DNA of 10,956 nucleotides. It comes from BS750m-G57 sp964607575. GTDB taxonomy: Bacteria > Planctomycetota > Phycisphaerae > SM23-33. Below the pieces are notes generated by a model. The model was given only the letters and a program-made list of their open reading frames with translations, did no database searches and was not told the origin of the DNA. The DNA is taken from assembly GCA_964607575.1 (NCBI GenBank), contig CAZSLS010000223.1:1-10956 (forward strand), given 5' to 3'. A program made the translations under genes and the position numbers. Shown piece after piece: positions 1-7,509 of this stretch; the stretch's first letter is position 1; the number at the start of each line of letters is the position of its first letter.

Positions 1-2067
1 CCGCTACTTAGCAAAAGCTATCCCAGGATTCATCCCGCTATGGGATGGCTGTGGGATGATTTCTATCTGCGAAAGCAGTTGGTCATCACCTCGGGCAGGG
101 CGGTGACGCTCGAGCGGATCGACGTTGAGTCGGTCGCCATGGAAGACGCTTCCCAGCCGTACAAGATCAAGGCCATCTATGCGCGCAGGAAATGGAGCCC
201 CGGCCTGGGCCAACCGCTCTACACCACAAAGAGCGGGACGTTTTGGGGCGTCGAGTTCCCCGCATCGTATAACTTCGTGAAGGACAAGACGCTGAGGTGC
301 GGGTATCTCTGGGGGCGTCAGATCAAAGCCAACACTCCGTATCGAACGTACCACGCGGTCATGGGCGTATCGGACGATCCGAAGTTCAACACCGATGCGT
401 TCTTCGCCTACATCGATCGCATCCGCGTCCGCCCGCTGCGACTCCAGACGCAGTACAACACCTGGTTCGATACCGGGCGGGGCGTCAGGAAGGAATCGTT
501 CCGCGACAGCATCCGCACAATCCACAAAAAACTCGTTACCGAACGCGGAACAAAACCTCTGAAGGCGTACGTTATCGATGATGGATGGCAGGACACGGGC
601 AAGGACTGGACTCTCAAGGCATGGCAGGGCAACTCCAAGTTCGACACCGATTTTGCCACCAGCCTCGCCTCGGTCAAGGCCGCCGATTCCCGCCTGGGAT
701 TGTGGCTGAGCCCGGGCTGCCTGTTCGGGGCCTCGCGCGCGGTGGGGCGGTATCGGTCCAAGGGATTCGAGGCCCTGGACAACTGGATGTCGCTGGCGGG
801 ACCGAAGTATATGAAGCTGCTGGAGGACCGTATGGTCGAACTGGCCGGGCGGGGCGTTTCATACTTCAAGCTCGACGGTCTGTTTGGGCACCTCAACACC
901 CGCAACTTCGAGTTGCACGGTGACAAATACGGTATCCCGCACATGCCCCAATTGAATCTGGGTGATATGAAGTCCGGCGACGCCAGGCTCAACGGCGCGA
1001 AGTATGACGAGTTGAAAACCTATTATCTGGTCGCGGGCACTGAGCGGCTGATGCAGGTCTTCAGCAAGATGTCCAAAGCCAATCCGGACGTGTATATCGT
1101 GATCTCAAACGGGGCTTACTTGAGTTCGTGGTGGTTGATGTATATCGATTCGGTTTGGATGATCAACGCGGGCGACGCGGCTGGCGGGTCAAGCCGGACC
1201 CGCGAACTGGTCTATCGCGACGGCAGGTACTACGAGATATGGAATAAGGAGAACACGCAATTCCCGATGCACGCGATCTTCAACCACGAGCCGAAGAAAC
1301 GCAGGACCGGCGAGACCAAGGACGTATTTCGCAAGTATCTCTACATGAACATGTCGCGCGGTACGGGGTTTATCGAACTGTACATAAAGCCGGCCGTCCT
1401 GAAGGATTACGACTGGGACGTACTGGCCGAAGGGCTGCACTGGGCTCACGACGTTTTCCCGGCGTTCAAGCGATCTCGCATGCATGGCGGTAATCCCGCC
1501 AGGGAAGTCTACGGATACACCGCGTGGAATGCGAAGCAGGGGTATGTCTCCATTCACAATCCAACGGCCGGGGCGAAGACTTACAGCTTCACTCTGGACA
1601 GGGCATTTGGCCTGCTCCCCGGCAGCGGGACGTTTAATCTCACATCCCCCTTGGCTGACAGCTTCGAGGGGCTCGACAAGAAGTACAAGTACGGCGACAA
1701 GATTTCTCTGGAGCTGAAACCTCGTGGGATCAAGATACTGAACTTCGACAAGGGCGTGAAGGACTGGGCGGTACTCAAGGCGTTGCAGACCAGGACCGAA
1801 GGCCCCAAACCCCCGCCGCCGCCGAAACCGATAGGCGCCCACGCGATTCTCGGTCTGTGGGAGTACAAGCTCGGAAAGACCGTCTGGACGCGCCAGTTCG
1901 GCAAGGACGGAATCTGCATCCTGCGGCGGAACGGAAAGCTTCACTGGAAGAAGTCCTTTAATGTAAGGGATGATAAGACTGTGGACGTCGAGGGCGCCGG
2001 GCGTCACGTTATCAAAGACGACAAGACGCTGAATATCGAAGGCAGATACACCGCCAAGCGAAAATAA
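1..2067 (+). CDS. GH36-like alpha-galactosidase-type glycoside hydrolase, 5'-truncated, with extra C-terminal domain
   Basis: The frame is open from base 1, and the first ATG (base 40) has neither a good Shine-Dalgarno nor a signal peptide, so the true start probably lies before the window. Residues below are counted from that ATG. The beta-rich N-terminal part (about 1-125) has a W-G-V-E-F-P stretch like GH36 enzymes. A TIM barrel follows (about 140-460): Y-N-T-W-F-D, then I-D-D-G-W-Q with D180/D181, then Y-F-K-L-D-G, whose D279 matches the clan GH-D nucleophile in K-x-D. The acid/base is probably D370 (Y-I-D-S-V-W) or D379 (N-A-G-D); I cannot choose. A beta-sandwich (about 480-575) is followed by a proline-rich linker (588-600) and a roughly 70-residue unassigned domain. 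The expected reaction is hydrolysis of terminal alpha-galactosides or a related sugar, outside the cytoplasm if the missing N-terminus has a signal. It ends 13 bases before the GH95 gene. Family-level call is good; substrate is inferred. Some relatives are misleadingly named enterotoxin. Confidence 0.82.
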   Translation, partial: PLLSKSYPRIHPAMGWLWDDFYLRKQLVITSGRAVTLERIDVESVAMEDASQPYKIKAIYARRKWSPGLGQPLYTTKSGTFWGVEFPASYNFVKDKTLRCGYLWGRQIKANTPYRTYHAVMGVSDDPKFNTDAFFAYIDRIRVRPLRLQTQYNTWFDTGRGVRKESFRDSIRTIHKKLVTERGTKPLKAYVIDDGWQDTGKDWTLKAWQGNSKFDTDFATSLASVKAADSRLGLWLSPGCLFGASRAVGRYRSKGFEALDNWMSLAGPKYMKLLEDRMVELAGRGVSYFKLDGLFGHLNTRNFELHGDKYGIPHMPQLNLGDMKSGDARLNGAKYDELKTYYLVAGTERLMQVFSKMSKANPDVYIVISNGAYLSSWWLMYIDSVWMINAGDAAGGSSRTRELVYRDGRYYEIWNKENTQFPMHAIFNHEPKKRRTGETKDVFRKYLYMNMSRGTGFIELYIKPAVLKDYDWDVLAEGLHWAHDVFPAFKRSRMHGGNPAREVYGYTAWNAKQGYVSIHNPTAGAKTYSFTLDRAFGLLPGSGTFNLTSPLADSFEGLDKKYKYGDKISLELKPRGIKILNFDKGVKDWAVLKALQTRTEGPKPPPPPKPIGAHAILGLWEYKLGKTVWTRQFGKDGICILRRNGKLHWKKSFNVRDDKTVDVEGAGRHVIKDDKTLNIEGRYTAKRK
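1801..2064 (+). other. Proline-rich linker plus unassigned C-terminal domain of the GH36-like protein
   Basis: Residues 588-600 are almost all Pro, Lys and Gly, with five consecutive prolines at 591-595, which is a typical flexible interdomain linker. The last 75 residues then form a compact unit that begins with L-G-L-W-E (W607) and has alternating hydrophobic and polar residues. It contains an F-G-K-D-G turn, an N-G-K-L-H-W motif and a repeated D-D-K-T turn, and ends in a basic tail. This pattern suggests a small antiparallel beta-barrel. I do not recognise a named family. By position it could be a glycan-binding or surface-attachment module, but that is inference. Confidence 0.6.
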
Positions 2068-2080
2068 GAGGAGCAGGAAT

Positions 2081-4414
2081 ATGGTCGATCGGTGGCGAGC
2101 TTTGCAGATAACAGCCGTTTTGCTGGGAGTTGCGATTATGGGCTCCGCGGCCGCCGGGGCGGATAAGGACCGCGTGCTCCGGTACGCTGCGCCCGCCAAG
2201 CAGTGGGTCGAGGCCCTGCCGATCGGAAACGGGCGGCTGGGCGGTATGGTGTATGGCGGGGCGGACGTCGCGCGGATTCAGGTCAACGAGGATTCTCTCT
2301 GGACCGGTCAGCCCATGGATTACCAGCACGCCGGGGCGGTTAAATACCTACCGCAGATCCGCAAGCTCCTGCTGGAAGGCAAGCAGAAAGACGCCGAGAA
2401 ACTCGCCTCTCAGCATTTCATGAGCGACCCGCTCCGCCAGGAAGACTACCAACCGCTGGGCGATCTCGTGTTGACCTTCCCGGGGCACGATAAATGCAAA
2501 AGCTATCGGCGCCAGTTGGACATCTCACAAGCCGTCGCCAGCGTTACCTACCGCCTCGGAGATGCAACGTTCACGCGGGAAGTCATCGCAAGTCACCCCG
2601 ACCAGATCATCGCAGTCAAGATCACCTGCGACAAACCGGGACGCATCACCTTCGACGCCAAACTCACCACGCCCCATACCGAAAGCAAGACCGTTCGGAT
2701 CGACGATACCACGCTCGCGCTACGGGGGCGAGTCACCCAGCGAAGCCGGATGAAAGTCCCGAGCGTGATGAAATTCGAAGCACGCCTCAAAGCCGTCACG
2801 CTCGGTGGGAAACTCGCCGTAACCGACGCAGGTATAAGCATTACCGCCGCGGATTCAGCCGTACTGCTCCTGGCCGGCGCGACGAGCTACAAGAATTACA
2901 AAGACGTATCAGCCGACCCCGCCGCACGCACGAAAGCATGTCTGGCGGCCGTCGGAGACAAGTCGTACGACGCGATACGAAAAGCCCACATCGCTGACTA
3001 TCGCAAGCTCTTCGGACGCGTGACGATCGACCTCGGATCCTCCAAAGGCGCCGACAAGGAAACTCCCCAGCGAATCCGCGATTTCAAGAAAGGCGGCGAT
3101 CCGGATCTGGCTGCACTGTTTTTCCAGTACGGGCGATACCTGCTGATCTCCTCAAGCCGCTCGCCGGGCCAACCGGCAAATCTGCAGGGGCTCTGGAGCC
3201 ACACACTCAAACCGCCCTGGGGCAGCAAGTACACGGTCAATATAAACACCGAGATGAACTACTGGCCGGCCGAGACTACGGGCCTGGGCGAATGTCACGA
3301 GCCGCTGTTCAAACTCCTCGAGGACGTCGCGGTGACCGGAGCGAAAACCGCCAAGACCTTCTACAATTGTCGCGGCTGGGTGCTGCACCATAACACGGAC
3401 ATCTGGCGGGGCAGCGCGGCGATCAACGCGTCGAACCACGGCATCTGGCCGGTGGGCGGGGCGTGGCTTTGTCAGCATTTGTGGTGGCGGTATCAGTTCA
3501 GCGGCGACAAGGAGTTTCTCGCCAAGCGGGCGTATCCGCTGATGAAGGGGGCGGCGATCTTCTTCGCCGACTACCTGATGACCGACCCGCGCGGCGACAA
3601 GAAGTGGCTGATCTCCGGCCCGTCGAATTCGCCGGAGAACGGCGGCCTGGTGATGGGCCCGACGATGGACCACCAGATAATCCGCTCGCTGTTTGGATGG
3701 GTGATCGAGTCCGGAAAGATCCTGAACGTCGACGAGGACCTCCGCCGCAAGTTGACCGATATGCGTGCCCGCATCGCGCCCAATCAGATCGGCAAGCATG
3801 GGCAGCTTCAGGAGTGGCTGGAGGATGTCGACAATCCGAAAAACCATCACCGCCACCTGTCGCACATGTGGGGCCTGCATCCCGGCAGCGAGATTACGCC
3901 CGATATGCCCAAACTCGCCGCAGCCTGCCGTACAAGCCTGCTCCATCGCGGGATGGGCAACGTCGGATGGTCGCTGGGCTGGCAGGTGAATCTCTGGGCC
4001 CGCCTGGGCGACGGGGAGCGTTCGTACCAGTCGCTGGCGAAGCTGCTGGGCGACAACATGAACCCCAACATGTTCGACCAGTGCTGGTCCAATCGCCCCT
4101 TGCCATTCGAGATAGACGCGAACTTCGGCGGACCGGCAGGTATCGCCGAAATGCTCCTGCAAAGCCACGCCGGCATCATCCGGCTGCTTCCGGCGCTTCC
4201 GAAAGCCTGGTCTGACGGTAAGGTAACCGGCCTGCGGGCTCGCGGCGGCTTGGAGGTCGATATCACGTGGAAGAACGGTAAACTCGCCACCGTCACACTC
4301 AAAGCTATAATAGATGGAACGCACAAGCTGCGACCGCCGAAAGGCCAACAGATAAACGGTCCGGCGACGGTTAAACTGAAAGCCGGACAGACACACGACG
4401 TGAAGTTCAAGTAA
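2081..4414 (+). CDS. Exported GH95 alpha-L-fucosidase / alpha-L-galactosidase
   Basis: This 777-residue protein is near the usual length for GH95, an inverting family acting on terminal alpha-1,2-L-fucosyl and, in some members, alpha-L-galactosyl groups. A Sec signal peptide covers about 1-26 (basic start, hydrophobic core, A-A-A-G-A before the likely cut), so it acts in the periplasm or outside. The N-terminal beta domain opens with the family hallmark L-P-I-G-N-G-R-L-G and N-E-D-S-L-W-T-G. The (alpha/alpha)6 barrel has N-I-N-T-E-M-N-Y-W-P-A-E with N387 and N389, Q-L-Q-E-W with E578, H-R-H-L-S-H-M-W, and F-E-I-D-A-N-F-G with D679. These match the catalytic Asn pair, acid Glu and Asp known from Bifidobacterium AfcA. 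A beta domain closes the protein. GAGGAG at 2068-2073, seven bases before the ATG, supports the start. T385 precedes the Asn pair where fucosidases often have His, so L-galactose is possible. Family call is very secure; sugar preference is open. Confidence 0.95.
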   Translation: MVDRWRALQITAVLLGVAIMGSAAAGADKDRVLRYAAPAKQWVEALPIGNGRLGGMVYGGADVARIQVNEDSLWTGQPMDYQHAGAVKYLPQIRKLLLEGKQKDAEKLASQHFMSDPLRQEDYQPLGDLVLTFPGHDKCKSYRRQLDISQAVASVTYRLGDATFTREVIASHPDQIIAVKITCDKPGRITFDAKLTTPHTESKTVRIDDTTLALRGRVTQRSRMKVPSVMKFEARLKAVTLGGKLAVTDAGISITAADSAVLLLAGATSYKNYKDVSADPAARTKACLAAVGDKSYDAIRKAHIADYRKLFGRVTIDLGSSKGADKETPQRIRDFKKGGDPDLAALFFQYGRYLLISSSRSPGQPANLQGLWSHTLKPPWGSKYTVNINTEMNYWPAETTGLGECHEPLFKLLEDVAVTGAKTAKTFYNCRGWVLHHNTDIWRGSAAINASNHGIWPVGGAWLCQHLWWRYQFSGDKEFLAKRAYPLMKGAAIFFADYLMTDPRGDKKWLISGPSNSPENGGLVMGPTMDHQIIRSLFGWVIESGKILNVDEDLRRKLTDMRARIAPNQIGKHGQLQEWLEDVDNPKNHHRHLSHMWGLHPGSEITPDMPKLAAACRTSLLHRGMGNVGWSLGWQVNLWARLGDGERSYQSLAKLLGDNMNPNMFDQCWSNRPLPFEIDANFGGPAGIAEMLLQSHAGIIRLLPALPKAWSDGKVTGLRARGGLEVDITWKNGKLATVTLKAIIDGTHKLRPPKGQQINGPATVKLKAGQTHDVKFK

Positions 4415-4443
4415 CACACCCGTAATTTGAAAGGACTCCTTCG

Positions 4444-5544
4444 ATGGCTGGATTGAGCATAAGGCCCGCCGATGACTGCATTTGGGACGAGGTATCGCTG
4501 GGCGAGATAATGATTCGCCTGGATCCCGGCGACGGACGGATACGCACTGCCCGCAACTTCCGTGTTTGGGAGGGCGGCGGCGAGTACAACGTCGCCCGTG
4601 GTCTGCGGAAGTGTTTCGGTCTGCGGACGGCCGTTGTCACCGCCTTTGTTGACAACCCCGTCGGGCGGCTGCTGGAAGACCTGATCGACCAGGGTGGGGT
4701 GGACACTTCGCACGTCAAGTGGGTCGAGTTCGACGGGCTTGGGCGGGCGGCACGCAACGGTTTGAACTTCACCGAGAAGGGCTTTGGCGTTCGAGGTGCG
4801 GTGGGATGTTCGGATCGCGGGCACACGGCCGTGTCGCAACTCAAACCCGGTGACATCGATTGGGACGCGATCTTCCTGCATCAGGGCGCGCGGTGGTTCC
4901 ATTGCGGTGGGATATTTGCGGCGTTGGGGGAGTATACTCCGGAGGTGGCGATCGAGGCGATGCAGGCCGCACGCGCCAACGGGACGATCGTCAGCTACGA
5001 CCTGAACTATCGACCGAGCCTGTGGGAAGCTTACGGCGGTTCGGACAGGGCGATAGAAGTCAACCGCCAGATCGCGCCGCTCGTCGACGTGATGATCGGT
5101 AACGAGGAAGATTTCACCAAGGCCCTGGGCTTCGCCGTCGAAGGCCTCGACGAGGACTGCTCGAAGCTCGATCCGACGAATTTCATGAAGATGATAGCCC
5201 GAGCCGCCGGCGAATACCCCAACTTCAAGATGGTGGCCACTACGCTGCGTGGGGTCAAGACCGCCGGCGTAAACGACTGGGGCGCGGTCTGCTGGTCCGA
5301 TGGCGAAACCCACCAGGCCGACGTGCGCGTGAACCTGGAGATTTACGACCGCGTGGGCGGGGGCGATTCATTTGCCTCGGGTCTGATATACGCGTTGCTG
5401 GCCGACAAGGGTCCCGCTCAGGCCGTCCAGTACGGCGCAGCCCACGGCGCCCTAGCGATGACCACGCCGGGCGATACGACGATGGCCACCCTGGCGGAAG
5501 TAGAGAACCTGATCGCCGGCGGCGGAGCCCGCGTGAAGAGATAG
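4444..5544 (+). CDS. kdgK: PfkB-family sugar kinase, probably 2-keto-3-deoxygluconate kinase
   Basis: This 366-residue ribokinase/PfkB-fold protein is slightly longer than usual and has no signal peptide, so it is cytoplasmic. It begins the fold at about residue 16 (V-S-L-G-E-I-M-I-R-L), has the substrate-site glycines E-G-G-G-E-Y-N-V-A near 43-51, a D-L-N-Y-R-P strand in the middle as in KDG kinases, and the second PfkB signature D-R-V-G-G-G-D-S at 302-309. There G-G-G-D forms the anion hole with catalytic base D308. The expected reaction is ATP-dependent phosphorylation of 2-keto-3-deoxygluconate to KDPG, the entry of uronate or anhydrosugar products into Entner-Doudoroff-type metabolism. 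An A/G-rich Shine-Dalgarno (AAGGA, 4431-4435) supports the start. It lies 29 bases after GH95 and ends in two tandem TAG stops. The PfkB assignment is secure. The KDG specificity is inferred from overall resemblance and context; fructokinase or another sugar kinase remains possible. No KDPG aldolase is present in the window. Confidence 0.85.
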   Translation: MAGLSIRPADDCIWDEVSLGEIMIRLDPGDGRIRTARNFRVWEGGGEYNVARGLRKCFGLRTAVVTAFVDNPVGRLLEDLIDQGGVDTSHVKWVEFDGLGRAARNGLNFTEKGFGVRGAVGCSDRGHTAVSQLKPGDIDWDAIFLHQGARWFHCGGIFAALGEYTPEVAIEAMQAARANGTIVSYDLNYRPSLWEAYGGSDRAIEVNRQIAPLVDVMIGNEEDFTKALGFAVEGLDEDCSKLDPTNFMKMIARAAGEYPNFKMVATTLRGVKTAGVNDWGAVCWSDGETHQADVRVNLEIYDRVGGGDSFASGLIYALLADKGPAQAVQYGAAHGALAMTTPGDTTMATLAEVENLIAGGGARVKR

Positions 5545-5552
5545 TAGCCGTT

Positions 5553-5583
5553 CAGGCTGCTTCGGCGGGCTTACGGCGGCCTG
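5553..5583 (+). other. Intercistronic hairpin before the GH97 gene
   Basis: In the 54-base gap between the kinase and GH97 genes, CAGGCTGC (5553-5560) can pair with GCGGCCTG (5576-5583). This gives eight pairs with one G-U wobble around a 15-base loop. A weaker alternative stem, GCCGT (5547-5551) with ACGGC (5573-5577), shares bases with it. The main stem ends just two bases before the purine-rich Shine-Dalgarno (5585-5591). There is no T tract after it, so it is not a standard intrinsic terminator. It may stabilise or process the mRNA or limit ribosome access to the GH97 start. The pairing is visible; function is inferred. Confidence 0.4.
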
Positions 5584-5598
5584 CAGGGAAGAATACAC

Positions 5599-7509
5599 AT
5601 GAATAAAAGCGTACTGCTGAACTGTCTGGCGATGCTATTTGTCTGCTGCGGGACAACGCATCTGCAGGCACAGACCTGGTCTGTAACATCACCAGGCGGA
5701 AATATCAAAACGAAGGTATCTCTGAAAAATGGAGCGATCCGGTATGCGGTGACACTGGGCGGCAAGGAGATATTGTCTGACGCAAGCATGGGACTCGCGC
5801 TGGAAGATGCTGACGGCCGGTTCATCACGGGATTGAAAGCTACAGGCCAGTCGGATGCGAAGATTGACGAAACCTATACCATGCCGGTTGGAAAGAGAAG
5901 TTCTTGCGTCAACCGCGCAAATGAGAAGACGCTTTCTTTTAAGAACGACAAAGGGCGGGGAATGGATCTTATCGTTCGCGTTTACGATGACGGTATGGCA
6001 TGGCGTTACCGTATTAAGGGGCAAGGCGCCGCGAAGGTCCGGTCCGAAGTGTCGGGGTTCAACGTTACCGCAGGTTTGGCGGGGTGGCTTCAAAACTACG
6101 TGAGCGCCTATGAAGGTGAATACCATAAGATCTCCGGTGGTAGACCCAAGAAGCGCTATGCCTTTCCGGCGATCTTTGAAAGCAAGAACGGTTGGGTGTT
6201 GCTTACCGAAGCGTCAGTCTATGATTATGCGGGCAGCGGCCTCCTGGGCGGGAGTAAATCGTTTAACTTCACCGTGGCCCCCATGGCCGGGGGAGCAGAT
6301 ATCACCTGTCCATGGGTATCGCCCTGGCGAGTGGCCATTATCGGTAGCTTGCCTTCGGCTATTGTCGAATCCACCCTGGTCCAGAATCTCAATCCCGCTT
6401 GCGAGATTAAGGACAAGAGCTGGATCCAGCCGGGAGCAACCACGTTTCCATGGCTGACTGAGCGGTTGGGAAACAAGAATCCGAAACGCATGAAGCAGTT
6501 TGTCGACATGGCCGCTGAAGTGGGTTGGAAGTGGTTGGAGTTTGACATCCCGCTGGCCGCTGGGAACGGACACAGGATAACCAAATTTGAGCAATGGAGT
6601 AAGGTCCCGTGGATTCCGGGACTGGTGAAGTACGCCTCCGACAAGGGGCTCAAGTGCTATGGTTGGGACCACTGGCGCAATCTCGACACGCCGGAAAAAT
6701 GCGAAAAGATCCTCGGCTGGTACGTGAAACATGGGATCAAGGGAATCAAAATCGATTTCCTGAACAGCGACAGCCAGGACCGGTTCAAGTTCAGGACTTT
6801 TGTCGTCCGCCAGTGCGCCAAGCGCAAGCTGATGTTAAGCTTCCACGGCGCGACGGCTCCGCGCGGTCAACAGCGTCGCTGGCCGCACATTGCCACCATC
6901 GAGGGGGTAATGGGAGAAGAGTGGTATACTTTTGGCAAGCTCACACCCGGTCCGGTGCATAATGTCTCTCTGGTGTTTACTCGCAACGTTGTCGGATCCA
7001 TGGATTACCATGGAACTACATTCAGCATGAAACCAAGAGGCGCCGCGAGAAAGACAACTGACGCTCACGAAATGGCGCTTGCGGTTGTTTTTGAATCAGG
7101 ATGGCAGTGCATTAGTGTTTCGCCGGAAGGAATGAAGGGACATCCGGCCAGGGGATTCCTGCGGAACGTTCCCACTGCATGGGATGACATCAAGGTTATT
7201 TCCGGGCGACCTGACGAATACGCGGTGCTGGCACGGAGAAAGGGTCGGAAATGGTATCTAGCCGGTATTAACGCGGGCAAGGCGAGAATGGTCAAGATTC
7301 CAATGGACTTTCTTTCGAACGGGAAATACAAGGCCACAATCTACAGAGACGGCAAGGCCGGAGCTACTCCCACCGAGACTGAAGTTCTGGTTGAGAGTAT
7401 CCATGTTGATAAGACCACAATACATGAGTTGCAAATGCAGGCAGATGGCGGGTTCGGTATCGTTCTTGAGGCAACAGTTGCTCGCCAGGGGCAGAAAGGA
7501 TCCCAATGA
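5599..7509 (+). CDS. Exported GH97 glycoside hydrolase, retaining (alpha-galactosidase-like) type
   Basis: This 636-residue protein is close to full GH97 length. A signal peptide (about 1-24, ending L-Q-A before Q-T-W) sends it through Sec. The N-terminal GH97 beta domain (about 25-270) contains the family pattern R-V-Y-D-D-G-M-A-W-R-Y. The TIM barrel (about 280-530) contains W-K-W-L-E-F-D, Y-G-W-D-H-W, I-K-I-D-F-L with D386, and T-I-E-G-V-M-G-E-E-W with E435 and E441. A small C-terminal beta domain follows. GH97 has inverting alpha-glucosidases (SusB type, Glu base) and retaining alpha-galactosidases (BT1871 type, Asp nucleophile). An Asp is present here, and D386 to E441 is 55 residues, the same separation as the BT1871 pair D415/E470. 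E435 would then be a calcium ligand. The likely reaction is release of terminal alpha-galactose. The start has AGGGAAG upstream; the stop overlaps the next gene. G+C is visibly lower than in its neighbours. Confidence 0.93.
   Translation: MNKSVLLNCLAMLFVCCGTTHLQAQTWSVTSPGGNIKTKVSLKNGAIRYAVTLGGKEILSDASMGLALEDADGRFITGLKATGQSDAKIDETYTMPVGKRSSCVNRANEKTLSFKNDKGRGMDLIVRVYDDGMAWRYRIKGQGAAKVRSEVSGFNVTAGLAGWLQNYVSAYEGEYHKISGGRPKKRYAFPAIFESKNGWVLLTEASVYDYAGSGLLGGSKSFNFTVAPMAGGADITCPWVSPWRVAIIGSLPSAIVESTLVQNLNPACEIKDKSWIQPGATTFPWLTERLGNKNPKRMKQFVDMAAEVGWKWLEFDIPLAAGNGHRITKFEQWSKVPWIPGLVKYASDKGLKCYGWDHWRNLDTPEKCEKILGWYVKHGIKGIKIDFLNSDSQDRFKFRTFVVRQCAKRKLMLSFHGATAPRGQQRRWPHIATIEGVMGEEWYTFGKLTPGPVHNVSLVFTRNVVGSMDYHGTTFSMKPRGAARKTTDAHEMALAVVFESGWQCISVSPEGMKGHPARGFLRNVPTAWDDIKVISGRPDEYAVLARRKGRKWYLAGINAGKARMVKIPMDFLSNGKYKATIYRDGKAGATPTETEVLVESIHVDKTTIHELQMQADGGFGIVLEATVARQGQKGSQ
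7496..7509 (+). promoter_or_regulatory. Ribosome binding site and ATGA stop/start overlap between GH97 and GH2 genes
   Basis: AAGGA at 7496-7500 lies inside the end of the GH97 gene, five bases before the ATG at 7506. The TGA stop of GH97 (7507-7509) shares bases with that ATG. This arrangement indicates translational coupling and fixes the start of the GH2 gene, where a signal peptide also begins. Confidence 0.75.

Noticed and set aside
40..42. ATG at base 40 as the true start of the first gene
   Set aside because: The frame is open to base 1, there is no strong Shine-Dalgarno or signal peptide, and the N-terminal domain would be short for GH36-like enzymes.
1189..2199. Reverse-strand frame of 336 codons opposite the GH36-like gene and GH95 start
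   Set aside because: Antisense shadow covering the junction of two supported genes with no motif or ribosome binding site.
3152..4417. Reverse-strand reading frame of 421 codons opposite GH95
   Set aside because: Antisense shadow of the catalytic barrel of GH95; low-complexity Arg/Ala/His-rich composition and no family motifs.
3847..5313. Long reverse-strand reading frame of 488 codons spanning the GH95 end and the kinase
   Set aside because: It lies wholly opposite two well-supported genes, crosses their boundary, shows no recognisable domain, and is expected from high-G+C codon bias.
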